DNA of 56,800 nucleotides from DASSBR01 sp035708085 (GCA_035708085.1 DASSTE010000022.1:1-56800); one strand, 5' to 3'. Positions 24,810-34,587 are shown, counted from the first letter of the stretch. Program-made: numbers and translations. Notes: generated by a model not told the origin, from the sequence alone.

Positions 24810-26258
24810 TCAACGCTTCCAGAACGCCGGCGTGAACAGGATCAGCAGCGGGTAGATCTCGAGACGCCCCAGCAGCATCGCGGCGATCAGCGTCCATTTG
24901 GCGACGTTGCTCACGCTCTCGAATCCGAAGGTAACACTGCCGAGGCCCGGGCCGACGTTGTTCATGCAGGTCGCGAGCCCCGAGAAGGCTTCCAGCGGCT
25001 GCATCCCGGTGGCGAGCAGAATCATCATCATGATCGCGAACAGCGCGAAGTACGTCGCGACAAAGCCGAGCACGGCCTGCAGGATGCGGTTCGGCACCGG
25101 CGAGCGGCCGCTCTTGACCGGGATTTCGGCGCTCGGGTGCAGCAGCCGACGGGTTTCGCGCAGCGCCTGCTTGGTCATCAGGTGGATGCGCAGCACTTTG
25201 AGGCCGCCGGTCGTGGAGCCGACGCAGGCTCCCATGAAGCCGATGAAAATCAGCATCATCGGAATGAAGCCGGGCCATTGGCTGAAGTCTGCGGACAGAA
25301 AGCCGGTGGTCGTCATCATCGACGTGTACTGGAATATGGACTCGACGAACGATTTGAACGCAGTCGGATAGACGTGGCGAAAATACAGGTCGCCGGTCAT
25401 CGCGGCGATCAGCAGAATGGCGATGCCGAGGTAAAAGCGGAATTCAGGGTCGCGGAAATAGGTTTTGATCGAGCCGGTGCGCAGCGCGGTGAAATGCAGC
25501 GCGAAGTTGGCGCCGGAGATGAACATGAAAAACGACGCGATCAATTCCAGCGCGTTGCTGTTGTAGTACGCGAAGCTCGCGTCGTGCATCGAGAAGCCGC
25601 CGGTGGCGACGGTCGCAAAGCTGTTGCCGATGGCGTCGAACAAAGGCATTCCCCCCAGCCAGTACGATAACGCGCAGGTGAAGGTAATACCCAGATAGAT
25701 CAGCCACAGCGCTTTCGCGGTTTCCTGCACGCGTGGGGTCAGCTTGTCCTTGACCGGCCCCGGCGTCTCCGCGCGGTAAAGCTGCATGCCGCCGACGCCC
25801 AAGATCGGGAGCACCGCGAGCGCGAGCACGATGATGCCCATGCCGCCGAACCAGTGCAATTGCTGGCGGTAGTAGAGGATCGAATGGGGGAGGCTGTCGA
25901 GACCGGTAAGCGTCGTGGCGCCGGTCGTCGTGAGGCCGGAGACGGTTTCAAAGACGGCGTCGGTGTATGACATCTGCGGGTGGACCGCGAACCAGAACGG
26001 CAGCGCGCCCAGAAGGCTGCACAACACCCAGATTGCAGCGACGATCAGGAAGCCGTCGCGCAGCCGCAAGTCCCGATGACGATGCGGCGCGGTGATCCAC
26101 GCAACCAGACCGACGCCGACGATGATCGCAAAACCATACACGAACGGCATCAGCGCGCCGTCGTCATAAATCCAGAAGACCAGCATCGGCACGGCCAGCG
26201 TCAGGCCGAACAGGGTCAGCATCAAGCCGAGAACGCGTTGGACGGCGCCAAGATGCAT
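24810..26258 (-). CDS. trkH: Trk potassium uptake channel subunit TrkH
   Basis: 482 residues of the TrkH/KtrB superfamily, with four M1-P-M2 repeats. Filter loops are visible as SGLTTTGATTLTG, SFATVATGGFSM, TSMMTTTGFLSA and ATCMNNVGPGLG. It conducts potassium across the inner membrane with TrkA gating it from the cytosol. It lies 18 bases after trkA, the usual operon order. Confidence 0.95.
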   Translation of the reverse strand: MHLGAVQRVLGLMLTLFGLTLAVPMLVFWIYDDGALMPFVYGFAIIVGVGLVAWITAPHRHRDLRLRDGFLIVAAIWVLCSLLGALPFWFAVHPQMSYTDAVFETVSGLTTTGATTLTGLDSLPHSILYYRQQLHWFGGMGIIVLALAVLPILGVGGMQLYRAETPGPVKDKLTPRVQETAKALWLIYLGITFTCALSYWLGGMPLFDAIGNSFATVATGGFSMHDASFAYYNSNALELIASFFMFISGANFALHFTALRTGSIKTYFRDPEFRFYLGIAILLIAAMTGDLYFRHVYPTAFKSFVESIFQYTSMMTTTGFLSADFSQWPGFIPMMLIFIGFMGACVGSTTGGLKVLRIHLMTKQALRETRRLLHPSAEIPVKSGRSPVPNRILQAVLGFVATYFALFAIMMMILLATGMQPLEAFSGLATCMNNVGPGLGSVTFGFESVSNVAKWTLIAAMLLGRLEIYPLLILFTPAFWKR

Positions 26259-26275
26259 CAGGTCAGCCGCGCGCG

Positions 26276-27652
26276 CTACACAAAGTCGACGCCCACCTGG
26301 AACAGCTTTTCGACCGCGGCGATCTGCTTGCGCTCGATCACGAACAGAATCACGTGGTCGCCGTTTTCGATCACGATGTCGCCGTGCGCCATCAGCACAT
26401 CTTCGCCACGAACGATGGCGCTGATCTTCGCGCCGGGCGGCAGGTCGATCTCGTCGACCCGGCGGCCGACGACGCGCGACTTGCCTTGGCTGCCATGCGC
26501 GACCGCCTCGATCGCCTCGGCTGCGCCGCCACGCAGCGAGTGCACGTTGAGCACGTCGCCGCGGCGAATGTAAGTCAGCAGCGCGCCGATCGTCACCTGC
26601 TGCGGTGACAGCGCAATGTCGATTGAGCCGCTCTGCACCAGGTCGACGTACGCCGGCCGGTTAATCAGCGCAAGCACCTTGCGGGCGCCCAGCCGCTTGG
26701 CCAGCATCGCCGACAGGATGTTGACCTCCTCGGCGTTGGTAACGCCGCAGAATACATCCACGTTTTCGATGCTTTCCTCGCGCAGCAATTCCTCGTCGGC
26801 GGCGTCGCCATTGAGCACGATGGTGTTGTCGAGCAGTTCGGACACCTGCCGCGCGCGGTCACGGTTGCGCTCTATCAGCTTGACGTTGTGATTGTCTTCG
26901 AGCGCATCGGCCAGGCGCACACCGATGTTGCCGGCGCCGGCAATAATCACGCGCCGGATCGGCTTGTCGAGCTTGCGCAGCTCGCTGATCACGGTGCGGA
27001 TGTCACGCCTCGCGGCGATAAAAAAGACCTCGTCGTCGGCTTCGATCACCGTGTCACCGGTCGGGATGATCGGCTGACCGCGGCGGTAAATCGCCGCCAC
27101 CCGCGCCTCGACCTGCGGCACGTGATCGCGCAGCGCGCGCAGCTGCTTGCCCACCAGCGGGCCGCCGTAATAGGCCTCCACGGCGACCAGGCGCACCTTG
27201 CCGTCGGCGAAATCCAGCACCTGCAGCGCACCGGGATACTTCATCAGCCGGCTGATGTAGTCGGTGACGAGCTGCTCGGGACTGATCAGCCGGTCGATGC
27301 CGAGCGCACCCTGCTGGAAGATTTCGCCGGCGGCCAGGTATTCGCTCGCGCGCACGCGCGCAATCTTGGTCGGCGTATGAAACAGCGCGTGGGCGATCTG
27401 GCAGGCGACGATGTTGACCTCGTCGCTGTCGGTAACGGCGATGAGCATGTCGGCGTCATCGGCGCCGGCCTCGCGGAGAATATTGGGAAATGCGCCCGAG
27501 CCGTGCACGGTGCCGAGATCGAGCCGCTTTTCCAGTTCGCCCAGCACCGCCTCATTGTTGTCGACGACGGTAATGTCGTTGTCGGTCTCCAGGACCAGCT
27601 TGTGGGCCACGGTCGTCCCTACCTGGCCGGCGCCGAGGATGATTATTTTCAT
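26276..27652 (-). CDS. trkA: Trk system regulatory subunit TrkA
   Basis: 458 residues made of two RCK units. Each has an N-terminal nucleotide-binding Rossmann fold (IILGAGQVGTTVAHKL at the start and VIIAGAGNIGVRLADAL about 230 residues on) and a C-terminal RCK_C domain. It binds NAD(H)/ATP and gates TrkH. It lies between kup and trkH. Confidence 0.96.
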   Translation of the reverse strand: MKIIILGAGQVGTTVAHKLVLETDNDITVVDNNEAVLGELEKRLDLGTVHGSGAFPNILREAGADDADMLIAVTDSDEVNIVACQIAHALFHTPTKIARVRASEYLAAGEIFQQGALGIDRLISPEQLVTDYISRLMKYPGALQVLDFADGKVRLVAVEAYYGGPLVGKQLRALRDHVPQVEARVAAIYRRGQPIIPTGDTVIEADDEVFFIAARRDIRTVISELRKLDKPIRRVIIAGAGNIGVRLADALEDNHNVKLIERNRDRARQVSELLDNTIVLNGDAADEELLREESIENVDVFCGVTNAEEVNILSAMLAKRLGARKVLALINRPAYVDLVQSGSIDIALSPQQVTIGALLTYIRRGDVLNVHSLRGGAAEAIEAVAHGSQGKSRVVGRRVDEIDLPPGAKISAIVRGEDVLMAHGDIVIENGDHVILFVIERKQIAAVEKLFQVGVDFV

Positions 27653-27669
27653 GCGGCGAAGCTACTTTA

Positions 27670-29592
27670 TTAGATTCGGACCTGCAAGCCCATTTCAACC
27701 GTTTGATCCGATGGAATCTGGTAGTACGCGGTCGCCTTGACCGAATTTCGCACCATGAATGCGAACAACTGGTCGCGCCACGTCGGCATGCCGCCCTTCT
27801 TGCGCCCGACCAGCAGCGACTGGCGGCCGATGTAGTAGGTCGCGTCATTGACGTTGATGTCGATCCCCTTCGCCGCGCAGGCCGCGAGTTCGGATGGAAT
27901 GTTAGGCCCTTGCATGTAGCCGTAATGCAGGATCACGCGGTAGAAGCCCTGGGGATAGAACTTGACCTCGATGCGCTCGTCCGCCGGCACCCGCGATGCG
28001 TTGCTGGTGAGCACCGTCAGCAGGATGACCTGTTCGTGCAGCACCTTGTTGCGCGTGATGTGGTGCCGCAAAGCCGACGGCGTCTGGGTCAATCGCCCGG
28101 TCAGAAATATGGCCGTACCCGGCACGCGCTGCACTTTCGACTGTGCAAACTCGCCGATAAACGTTTCCAGCTTATCGGCGCTCTTCGCGGTTTGCGCCTG
28201 CAGCAGCGCACCGCCACGTCGCCACGTGGACATCAGCGTGAAAAAGATGATGCCGACCACGACGGGGAACCAGCCACCGTCCGCCAGCTTGACCAGGTTG
28301 GAACCGAAGAAGCTCAGATCGATGAACAGAAAGCCGATCAAAAACGCGAGCGCCGCCGGCCAGCGCCAGCCGCCGCGCTCGCGCGCGACATTGAACGCGA
28401 GAATCGTGGTCACGACCATGGTGCCGTTGACGGCGATGCCGTACGCTGCGGCCAGGTTGCTCGAACTCTGGAAGCCGACGACCAGTCCGATCGCGGCGAT
28501 CATCAGCACCCAGTTGACTGCCGGCACGTAAATCTGCCCGCGTGTCTCGGCGGACGTCTGCACGACCCGGAAACGCGGCATCTGGCCGAGTTGGATGGCC
28601 TGGCGGGTGAGTGAAAACGAGCCGCTGATAGTCGCCTGCGACGCAATCACCGTTGCAACCGTCGTCAGCACCACCAGCGGATACAGTGCCCAGGCGGGCG
28701 CGAGGTTGAAGAACGGTTGCACCGCCTGGTGCGGGTGCGCAAGCAGCATCGCGCCCTGGCCGAAATAGTTGAGCAGCACCGCCGGCAGCACGAACCGGAA
28801 CCACGCCCGCCGGATCGGTCCGCGGCCGAAATGGCCCATATCCGCGTACAACGCCTCGCCGCCGGTCGTTACCAGGAAGATCGCGTACAACACCAGGAAC
28901 GCGGCCCAGCCGGTGTGATGAAAGAACTCGAACGCGTACAGCGGGTTGACGGCCTTGAGCACTTGCGGCTCGTTGACGATGGCGCCTGTCCCGAGCCCCG
29001 CCAGCACCACGAACCACACCACCATGATCGGGCCGAATACCGCGCCCACCTTGGCAGTGCCGTGCTTCTGGAACGCGAACAGCAGCAGCAGGATGATGAT
29101 CGTGAGCGGAATCACGTATGGCGCAAACGCCGGTGTTGCCACCTCAAGGCCTTCGACGGCGCTCAAGATGGAAATCGCGGGGGTGATCATGATGCCGCCG
29201 TACAGGAGCGCGGCGCCGAACAGGCCGGTCATGATCAATAGCCAGCGCCATCGCCTTTCGAGGCCCTTCCACGGCCGCAGCAGGCCGATCAGTGCAAAAA
29301 TGCCGCCTTCCCCGCGGTTGTCGGCACGGAGCACGAAAGTCATGTACTTGAGCGAGATGATCAGGACCAGCGTCCAGAAAATCAGCGACAGCACGCCGAG
29401 CACGTCAGTCGGATTCACCGGCACCGGATTCGCGCCTTCGAAGCAGGCACGGAACGAATAGATCGGACTTGTCCCGATGTCGCCATAAACGACACCCAGC
29501 ACGGCCAGGCCCCCGATGATACGTTTGCGGCGGTCGCTTTGCGCGGTGCCGGCATGGCCCCGCAACGCGAGATCCTGCATTGACTTGCTCAT
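27670..29592 (-). CDS. kup: Kup-type potassium transporter
   Basis: 640 residues. GVVYGDIGTSPIYSFRACFE is the Kup/HAK N-terminal signature; about twelve helices and a cytosolic C-terminal domain (LHEQVILLTV, FYRVILHYGYMQGPN) follow. A proton-coupled, low-pH potassium importer in E. coli. It starts six bases after the Fic gene and 18 bases before trkA, so fic-kup-trkA-trkH could be one transcript. Confidence 0.96.
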   Translation of the reverse strand: MSKSMQDLALRGHAGTAQSDRRKRIIGGLAVLGVVYGDIGTSPIYSFRACFEGANPVPVNPTDVLGVLSLIFWTLVLIISLKYMTFVLRADNRGEGGIFALIGLLRPWKGLERRWRWLLIMTGLFGAALLYGGIMITPAISILSAVEGLEVATPAFAPYVIPLTIIILLLLFAFQKHGTAKVGAVFGPIMVVWFVVLAGLGTGAIVNEPQVLKAVNPLYAFEFFHHTGWAAFLVLYAIFLVTTGGEALYADMGHFGRGPIRRAWFRFVLPAVLLNYFGQGAMLLAHPHQAVQPFFNLAPAWALYPLVVLTTVATVIASQATISGSFSLTRQAIQLGQMPRFRVVQTSAETRGQIYVPAVNWVLMIAAIGLVVGFQSSSNLAAAYGIAVNGTMVVTTILAFNVARERGGWRWPAALAFLIGFLFIDLSFFGSNLVKLADGGWFPVVVGIIFFTLMSTWRRGGALLQAQTAKSADKLETFIGEFAQSKVQRVPGTAIFLTGRLTQTPSALRHHITRNKVLHEQVILLTVLTSNASRVPADERIEVKFYPQGFYRVILHYGYMQGPNIPSELAACAAKGIDINVNDATYYIGRQSLLVGRKKGGMPTWRDQLFAFMVRNSVKATAYYQIPSDQTVEMGLQVRI

Positions 29593-29598
29593 CGGTAG

Positions 29599-31158
29599 TC
29601 AGACTTCATGCATGCGGATCCGCTTGTCGGGCTGCATGAGTGCGTTGCTGTTCTCAAGTTGCTTGAGCGCCGCCTGGTAGCTGCTGAAATCGATCGCGCC
29701 GCTGAGCGCGTGCGCGCGAACCAGCATGCGCACAAACGGCTCCGGGTCGTTCTGCCGCGTCAGCGCGCGCAGCGCGAGCCAATAATCGCCGCAGTAGACC
29801 GGCGGAATCAGGATGCGCATCTGGTCGGCCGCGGACAGTTCAGCATTCATCATCACCCGCGCGATACGGCCGCTGCCGGAATCGAACGGGTGGCATTCGC
29901 GCACCAGGAACAGCATGAATGCGGCACGCGTAAAAGGCTCCTGTAACTCGCGGTACAGCTCGTAGCCGCGCAGCAGCGTCGGGCGGATATGCTCGGCGGC
30001 GATGAAGCGAGTGATGTCAGTCTGCTCGCCCGGCTGACGAAAACGACCGGCCGGCTGGTCGTCACGCTCGGCGAACAGTATCTCGTGCCGGTGCGCCAGC
30101 AGCGCGAGGAAGTCGTCCCCGCTGGTGGGGCGCCTACCGAGCTCATTACCCGTCTCGACCAACCGAAACGTGTTGAGCAGCACCGCCGAGTCCATCGGGC
30201 GCTCCGCCAGCGGACGTTCGTCGACAATGACCTCGTGCGCCGCGTCCACGTCAAACTCGAGACCCGCAAGATAATTGGAGAAATACGCTTCGAAGAAAGC
30301 GCGGTTGATGTGCCAGCCGGGCGCATGCTCGCCACGCGGCCGCGCGGTGTACTTGCGCTCGCGGAGCACCCTGAACAGGTTTTGAAACAGTTGCAGCCGC
30401 TCACGGTCGCAGCCGGCATCGGCGTCGGCTTTCGCGGTATCCGGTTCGGCCGCGGCACGACGCGCCAACGCTCCGACCTGTGACAACGACGAGCGAACCT
30501 TCTTCGTATGCTGTGTGACGCCGCGAAACCGGGTCCAGGCGGCCTTGACGGCGCCGCCGTCCGTCGCGCAGACGTTGTCCAGCAACTCTTCCAGCAAGCG
30601 GAACTCTTCATGCCAGTCGAACTGTGCCGCCAGCTCGCGAGCCCGGCCCCGCAGCCGCTCGCGATCGGCCGAATCGGTGATGGCCCGCAGTTGAGCCTGG
30701 AGCACCTCGGCCGGCAGGGCACGCGACGCATCCTTGCGGTGCCGCGACGCCGCCAGGTTCTCGAGAAATGCGCGCGCGGGCGATGCCAGGTGCAGATCGT
30801 GGGTGAAAGGCCGATCGCCGGCCAGCGGGCCGGGCGCGTTGATCAGCTTCAACGTATGGCCCGGCAGCGACACCTTGCGAGTGCCGTGATAACTCAGATA
30901 GACACACCCGTCCGGCGACGGCGCCTGCTCAAACGCGGTGCGCCAGCCCACCACCGCGCCCGGCCAGAAGTGCCCCGCGATCGCAAAGATATTGCGGTCG
31001 ACGACCGCCTCGGGCGATTCATCAAGGTTGGACGTGTAGAGCTTCGGCCCCAGCTTGCGCAACTGGCCGCGGCGGACCAATTCCTCGACGGCATCCGGCG
31101 TGAAGCTCGTATCGGTATCGAAGACGATTTCCGGCAGGCTGCCAGCAGTTTTATCCAT
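29599..31158 (-). CDS. Fic-domain protein with AbiEi-like N-terminal region
   Basis: 519 residues. About 1-170 resemble the winged-helix antitoxin AbiEi (AVEELVRRGQLRKLGPKLYT, then VVGWRTAFEQAPSPDGCVYL). A helical middle leads to a Fic domain whose motif HPFDSGSGRIAR (about 421-432) keeps the catalytic His and both Arg. It has Ser in place of the metal-binding Asp/Glu and Ser in place of Asn of HxFx(D/E)GNGRxxR. Typical Fic proteins AMPylate targets; the changes may alter or abolish that. I see no (S/T)xxxE(G/N) inhibitory helix. The alternative start at 31185 adds nine residues. It lies between kdpE and kup. Confidence 0.83.
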   Translation of the reverse strand: MDKTAGSLPEIVFDTDTSFTPDAVEELVRRGQLRKLGPKLYTSNLDESPEAVVDRNIFAIAGHFWPGAVVGWRTAFEQAPSPDGCVYLSYHGTRKVSLPGHTLKLINAPGPLAGDRPFTHDLHLASPARAFLENLAASRHRKDASRALPAEVLQAQLRAITDSADRERLRGRARELAAQFDWHEEFRLLEELLDNVCATDGGAVKAAWTRFRGVTQHTKKVRSSLSQVGALARRAAAEPDTAKADADAGCDRERLQLFQNLFRVLRERKYTARPRGEHAPGWHINRAFFEAYFSNYLAGLEFDVDAAHEVIVDERPLAERPMDSAVLLNTFRLVETGNELGRRPTSGDDFLALLAHRHEILFAERDDQPAGRFRQPGEQTDITRFIAAEHIRPTLLRGYELYRELQEPFTRAAFMLFLVRECHPFDSGSGRIARVMMNAELSAADQMRILIPPVYCGDYWLALRALTRQNDPEPFVRMLVRAHALSGAIDFSSYQAALKQLENSNALMQPDKRIRMHEV

Positions 31159-31281
31159 GAGGAAGCGCCTGTTCGCGGGCAGCATATTCTACGCTGCCGC
31201 ATATGCTGGACAAAATGGGTTACGCTTACGCCTCGCCCCTGGCGTCGCTGCCTGTCACGCGGGATCGGAGGAGCCACATGC

Positions 31282-32079
31282 TCAGCGATCCAGTCGCGGC
31301 TGCCCCGCCTCCTCGGGCGCACTGTAGCTGACCAGGCGATAGCCCACACCGGGCTCGGTCTGAATGTAGCGCGGTTCGGTAGGATCGTCACCCAGCTTGT
31401 GGCGCAGCCGCGCGACGATAACGCGCAGGTAATGGGTGTCTTCTTCGTGCGTCGGACCCCAGATTTCGCGCAACAGATGTGTCTGCGTCACGACGCGGTC
31501 GCGGTTCGCAAACAGCGCCTTGAGGACAGCGAACTCCTTGCGCGTGAACCGGACCCCCTCACCGGCCACCTCCACCTGCCGGTGAGCCATGTCGATGCTC
31601 AGGTAACCGTCATCGTAGAGGCCGCCGCCTGAATCTTCGGGCACCACCACGCGAAGCAGGTTACGTACGCGGGCGAGGAACTCCTGCAGCCCGAATGGTT
31701 TCGTCACATAGTCGTTGGCGCCGGCATCGAGAGCGCGCACTTTCTCGTTTTCGTCGGCGCGCACGGAAAGGATGATTACCGGCACGCTGGACCAACTCCG
31801 TATTTCCCGGAGCACGTCCTTGCCGTCCACGCCGCGCAGGCCGAGGTCCAACACGACGAGTTCGGGCGACCGCGTTGCCGCCAGCTTCATACCTTCGTCA
31901 GCGGTGGCGGCCTCCATGACTTCGTATCCCTGGCTGCCGAGGCTGATGCGCAGGAAGCGCCGGATTTGGACTTCGTCGTCGATGACGAGAATCCGGGTCG
32001 GCGGCGCTCCGGCTTCGTTATCGCTGATCACTCCCGCATCAACCGAGTCTGACCGTACTGGCCGTATACTCACCGGCAC
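31282..32079 (-). CDS. kdpE: KdpE-like OmpR-family response regulator
   Basis: 265 residues. The receiver domain has ILVIDDEVQIRRFLRI, the phosphoacceptor Asp in LVVLDLGLRGVDG, and VTKPFGLQEFLARVR with the conserved Lys. The C-terminal winged helix (VRFTRKEFAVLKALFANRDR, HYLRVIVARLRHKLGDDP, GVGYRLV) is of the KdpE type. The first about 25 residues are an unusual extension; the proposed GTG start at 32079 is uncertain. The kdpD-like sensor lies 5.5 kb upstream, separated by the Exb cluster, and no kdpFABC is present. The adjacent kup-trk genes are candidate targets. Confidence 0.87.
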   Translation of the reverse strand: MPVSIRPVRSDSVDAGVISDNEAGAPPTRILVIDDEVQIRRFLRISLGSQGYEVMEAATADEGMKLAATRSPELVVLDLGLRGVDGKDVLREIRSWSSVPVIILSVRADENEKVRALDAGANDYVTKPFGLQEFLARVRNLLRVVVPEDSGGGLYDDGYLSIDMAHRQVEVAGEGVRFTRKEFAVLKALFANRDRVVTQTHLLREIWGPTHEEDTHYLRVIVARLRHKLGDDPTEPRYIQTEPGVGYRLVSYSAPEEAGQPRLDR

Positions 32080-32137
32080 CGTGCCGCGGCAGGAATGATC
32101 GTACCTGGTGCAGCAGGCGGTTGGGGGACTTCACGTC

Positions 32138-32160
32138 AGGCGGCATCGCTCTTGCCGCCT
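32138..32160. terminator. Hairpin after the second TtpC-like gene
   Basis: AGGCGGC (32138-32144) and GCCGCCT (32154-32160) form a seven-base stem two bases past the stop codon at 32162. No T run follows, so it may be a weak terminator or mRNA-stabilising stem between the Exb operon and kdpE. Confidence 0.4.
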
Positions 32161-32161
32161 C

Positions 32162-33724
32162 TCATCTGCTCGCCCTGTGCGGATCACCTTCGCCGCCCAG
32201 CAGCGCACCGGCGGCGCTGCCTGCGCTGCCTTTCATCTGCTCGGCAAGCAGCGAGTTGCCGAACTCATCGAGCGTCTGCGTAATGCTGCCGGAGAATGCC
32301 GCGAGCCCGGTATTGATGAACAAAAGCGGGATCGCAATGCTGAGGCCCAACACGGTGGCGATCATCGCGTGACCGATACCGGTGGCCATCACCGTCGGAT
32401 CGCCGCCGCCGGAGGCCACGATCGCATAGAAGGTGATGATCATGCCGGTCACCGTGCCGATCAGGCCAAGGAGCGGACCTGCCGCCACCGCCAGCCGGAG
32501 GAACCACTGGAAACGTTCCAGCTTCGGCACTTCCTGCTGGATCGCTTCGTGCAGGTGCAAGGCCGCAACGTCGGCGCTTTCCGCCGCCTTCTTGTCTTCC
32601 AGATAGGTCGCCAGCAGGCGGCCGAGCGGGTTATCCAGCTTCGGCTCGGCTGGATTTTTAAGCTGCGCGCGGACGCCACGGCGCGTTTTCAGCAAATAAA
32701 GAACCTGGTACAGCGCCAGCAGTACGCCGATGATACCGACCGCAATGATGATGTAGCCCACCATCTGGCCCAGCTGTATCCGCTCGAGCCAACTCGGACG
32801 CTGCAGGTACCGGTGAAACAATCCGCCCCGGGTAACATCGACGACGGCGGGAACATAACCCGGGCCCGGCGGGGTGTGCGTCAAATCGTGAGCAATGTCC
32901 CGGAAGCTGCCCGGCATGGAGCCATCAAGTTCAGTCAAGGACTTTACGGTTGAAAGATAGCCGAGATATTCATCGTTGTTGACGACCGTGAACGGTCCGA
33001 CCCGCACAACATCGGTAGGCACCGCGGTTCCGGTCGGCTGACCGTTGTCGAGCTGCAGCACGTCGGTCCGGTAGCGCACCACCTTGCCTTCACCGATCGT
33101 CTCTCTGAGGATCTCGAACCACATCCGCTCCAGCTTCTTGATCGAAGGCAGCGACTTCGCCTGGGCCATCCGCAACAGGAATTTCGAGCGCTCTTCCTCT
33201 CCCGGCTTCGGTTGAAACTGGGTACTCAACAGCGAGTTGCGCAGTTCCTTGGCCGCCTTTGAGGAAGCCACCCGGACGACGCCGAACAGCTCGCCGAGAT
33301 CCCCCTGGCGCTGCGTCAGCAATTTGCTGAGCGAGTCGATTTGCGCGTTGTTCTCCTTCAATTGTTTCTGTAGCGCGTCGGCGCGCGCATTGGCGGCATC
33401 CCGACGAGCAACAGCCTTGCGCACCAGCGCTTGCTCATGCGCGAGCTTCTGCTTGGCGTCGTGCAGGCGTTGCGCCGCGGTCGCCGCTTGCTCCTTGCGG
33501 ATTTGGCGCACTTCGGCGGAGAGCTCCGCCAGCGTCTTGGCACGCTTACGCGCGGCAGCAGCAGCGGCAGCCTTCGCCTTGGCCGCGTCGGATGCAGAAT
33601 TCTGCTGCGCCCAAGCCGTGCCCGAAAGACCTACGGCAATGGAGGCGATGCCCGCTACCAACAGCGCGCGCGCGTTGCGGCGCAGCCTGATGCTGCCATT
33701 TCGATTCAATTTTTTGCACGTCAT
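32162..33724 (-). CDS. TtpC-like MotA/TolQ/ExbB channel protein with periplasmic coiled coil (copy 2)
   Basis: 520 residues. A signal-peptide-like N-terminus (ALLVAGIASIAVGLSGTAWA) is followed by an Ala/Lys-rich coiled coil to about 170 and a periplasmic domain with DVVRVGPFTVVNND. A MotA/TolQ/ExbB module completes it, with helices GYIIIAVGIIGVLLALYQVL, AAGPLLGLIGTVTGMIITFY and MATGIGHAMIATVLGLSIA. In Vibrio, TtpC of this architecture is needed by the TonB2 system. It stands where tonB would be expected. A GTG at 33754, overlapping exbD, is an alternative start. Paralogue of the gene at 35109-36563. Confidence 0.87.
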   Translation of the reverse strand: MTCKKLNRNGSIRLRRNARALLVAGIASIAVGLSGTAWAQQNSASDAAKAKAAAAAAARKRAKTLAELSAEVRQIRKEQAATAAQRLHDAKQKLAHEQALVRKAVARRDAANARADALQKQLKENNAQIDSLSKLLTQRQGDLGELFGVVRVASSKAAKELRNSLLSTQFQPKPGEEERSKFLLRMAQAKSLPSIKKLERMWFEILRETIGEGKVVRYRTDVLQLDNGQPTGTAVPTDVVRVGPFTVVNNDEYLGYLSTVKSLTELDGSMPGSFRDIAHDLTHTPPGPGYVPAVVDVTRGGLFHRYLQRPSWLERIQLGQMVGYIIIAVGIIGVLLALYQVLYLLKTRRGVRAQLKNPAEPKLDNPLGRLLATYLEDKKAAESADVAALHLHEAIQQEVPKLERFQWFLRLAVAAGPLLGLIGTVTGMIITFYAIVASGGGDPTVMATGIGHAMIATVLGLSIAIPLLFINTGLAAFSGSITQTLDEFGNSLLAEQMKGSAGSAAGALLGGEGDPHRASR

Positions 33725-33746
33725 AACGGTGCCGCTTTTCTCCACG

Positions 33747-34166
33747 TCAACCACCGCTGCCAGGCTGACTGGCCGCTATTGCGATCTGGTCAATGCCACC
33801 GGCGTGCACCTTGTTCATGACTTGCGCCACCACCCCGGCTTGCGAGTCCTTGTCCGCGACAATGACCACCGTATCGTGCGGACGCTCAATGTGCAGCCGT
33901 TGAATCATCGCCGGCAGACTGTCCAGGCCCACCTGGTGACCACCCATCCAGATGTCTCCGTTTGGCCGGATCGCGATCAGCAGCTTGCCGGATTTCATTT
34001 CCTGGGCGGTAGTGGCGTTCGGCCTGAATACCGTGACGCCGGGTCTGTTGATGAACGACGTCGTAATGATGAAAAAAATCAACAGGTTGATCGTGAAGTC
34101 CAGCATCGGGGCAAGGTCGATGCCATGGTGCTCCGATTCGGTCTTTATTCGCCGTTGTCGTATCAT
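33747..34166 (-). CDS. exbD: ExbD/TolR-family biopolymer transport protein (second of pair)
   Basis: 139 residues. One membrane helix contains the proton-relay Asp (HGIDLAPMLDFTINLLIFFI), and a periplasmic domain ends VVIVADKDSQAGVVAQVMNK. The ATG overlaps the stop of the preceding exbD (ATGA). It works in the ExbB-ExbD motor that converts proton-motive force into TonB movement. Confidence 0.92.
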   Translation of the reverse strand: MIRQRRIKTESEHHGIDLAPMLDFTINLLIFFIITTSFINRPGVTVFRPNATTAQEMKSGKLLIAIRPNGDIWMGGHQVGLDSLPAMIQRLHIERPHDTVVIVADKDSQAGVVAQVMNKVHAGGIDQIAIAASQPGSGG

Positions 34167-34579
34167 CAGGTTCCGCCCGCTGTCGCGAAGGTTACGTTGT
34201 AAACGCCCGCCATATGCGCCTGATCCACCACCTGTACCAGCACGCCGGTGGGGGCGTGTTTATCCGCGACGATCAACACACTGGCATTAGGGGTGGCGGC
34301 AAGCGAGTGTTCAATATCGGCGCGCACCGCTTGCACATCGACGACGCGGGCGCCGATCGAGATCTTGCCATCGGCCCCGATCTGGACCTGAACCACCTTT
34401 TGCTTCGTCTGCTTTTGCTGCTGCTGAGTCGAGGACGGTCGATTGACCACCACCCCGTACTGCTGAATGAACACTGCAGTGATGATGAAAAAGATGAGCA
34501 GATTGATGCAGAAGTCGAGCATCGGCGCAAGGTCGATACCGTGCGTCGCCACTTCCGCATCTGATTGTCGCCGACGCAT
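34166..34579 (-). CDS. exbD: ExbD/TolR-family biopolymer transport protein (first of pair)
   Basis: 137 residues. Helix HGIDLAPMLDFCINLLIFFI contains the conserved Asp. A Gln/Lys-rich linker (STQQQQKQTKQK) is followed by a periplasmic domain with SVLIVADKHAPTGVLVQVVD. Similar to, but clearly diverged from, the next gene. A GTG two codons upstream (34585) is an alternative start. Overlaps the second exbD by three bases. Confidence 0.92.
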   Translation of the reverse strand: MRRRQSDAEVATHGIDLAPMLDFCINLLIFFIITAVFIQQYGVVVNRPSSTQQQQKQTKQKVVQVQIGADGKISIGARVVDVQAVRADIEHSLAATPNASVLIVADKHAPTGVLVQVVDQAHMAGVYNVTFATAGGT

Positions 34580-34587
34580 ACGCACGG

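Noticed and set aside
30508..31632. Plus-strand frame of 374 codons opposite the fic and kdpE genes
   Set aside because: It crosses two real minus-strand genes and has no recognisable domain.
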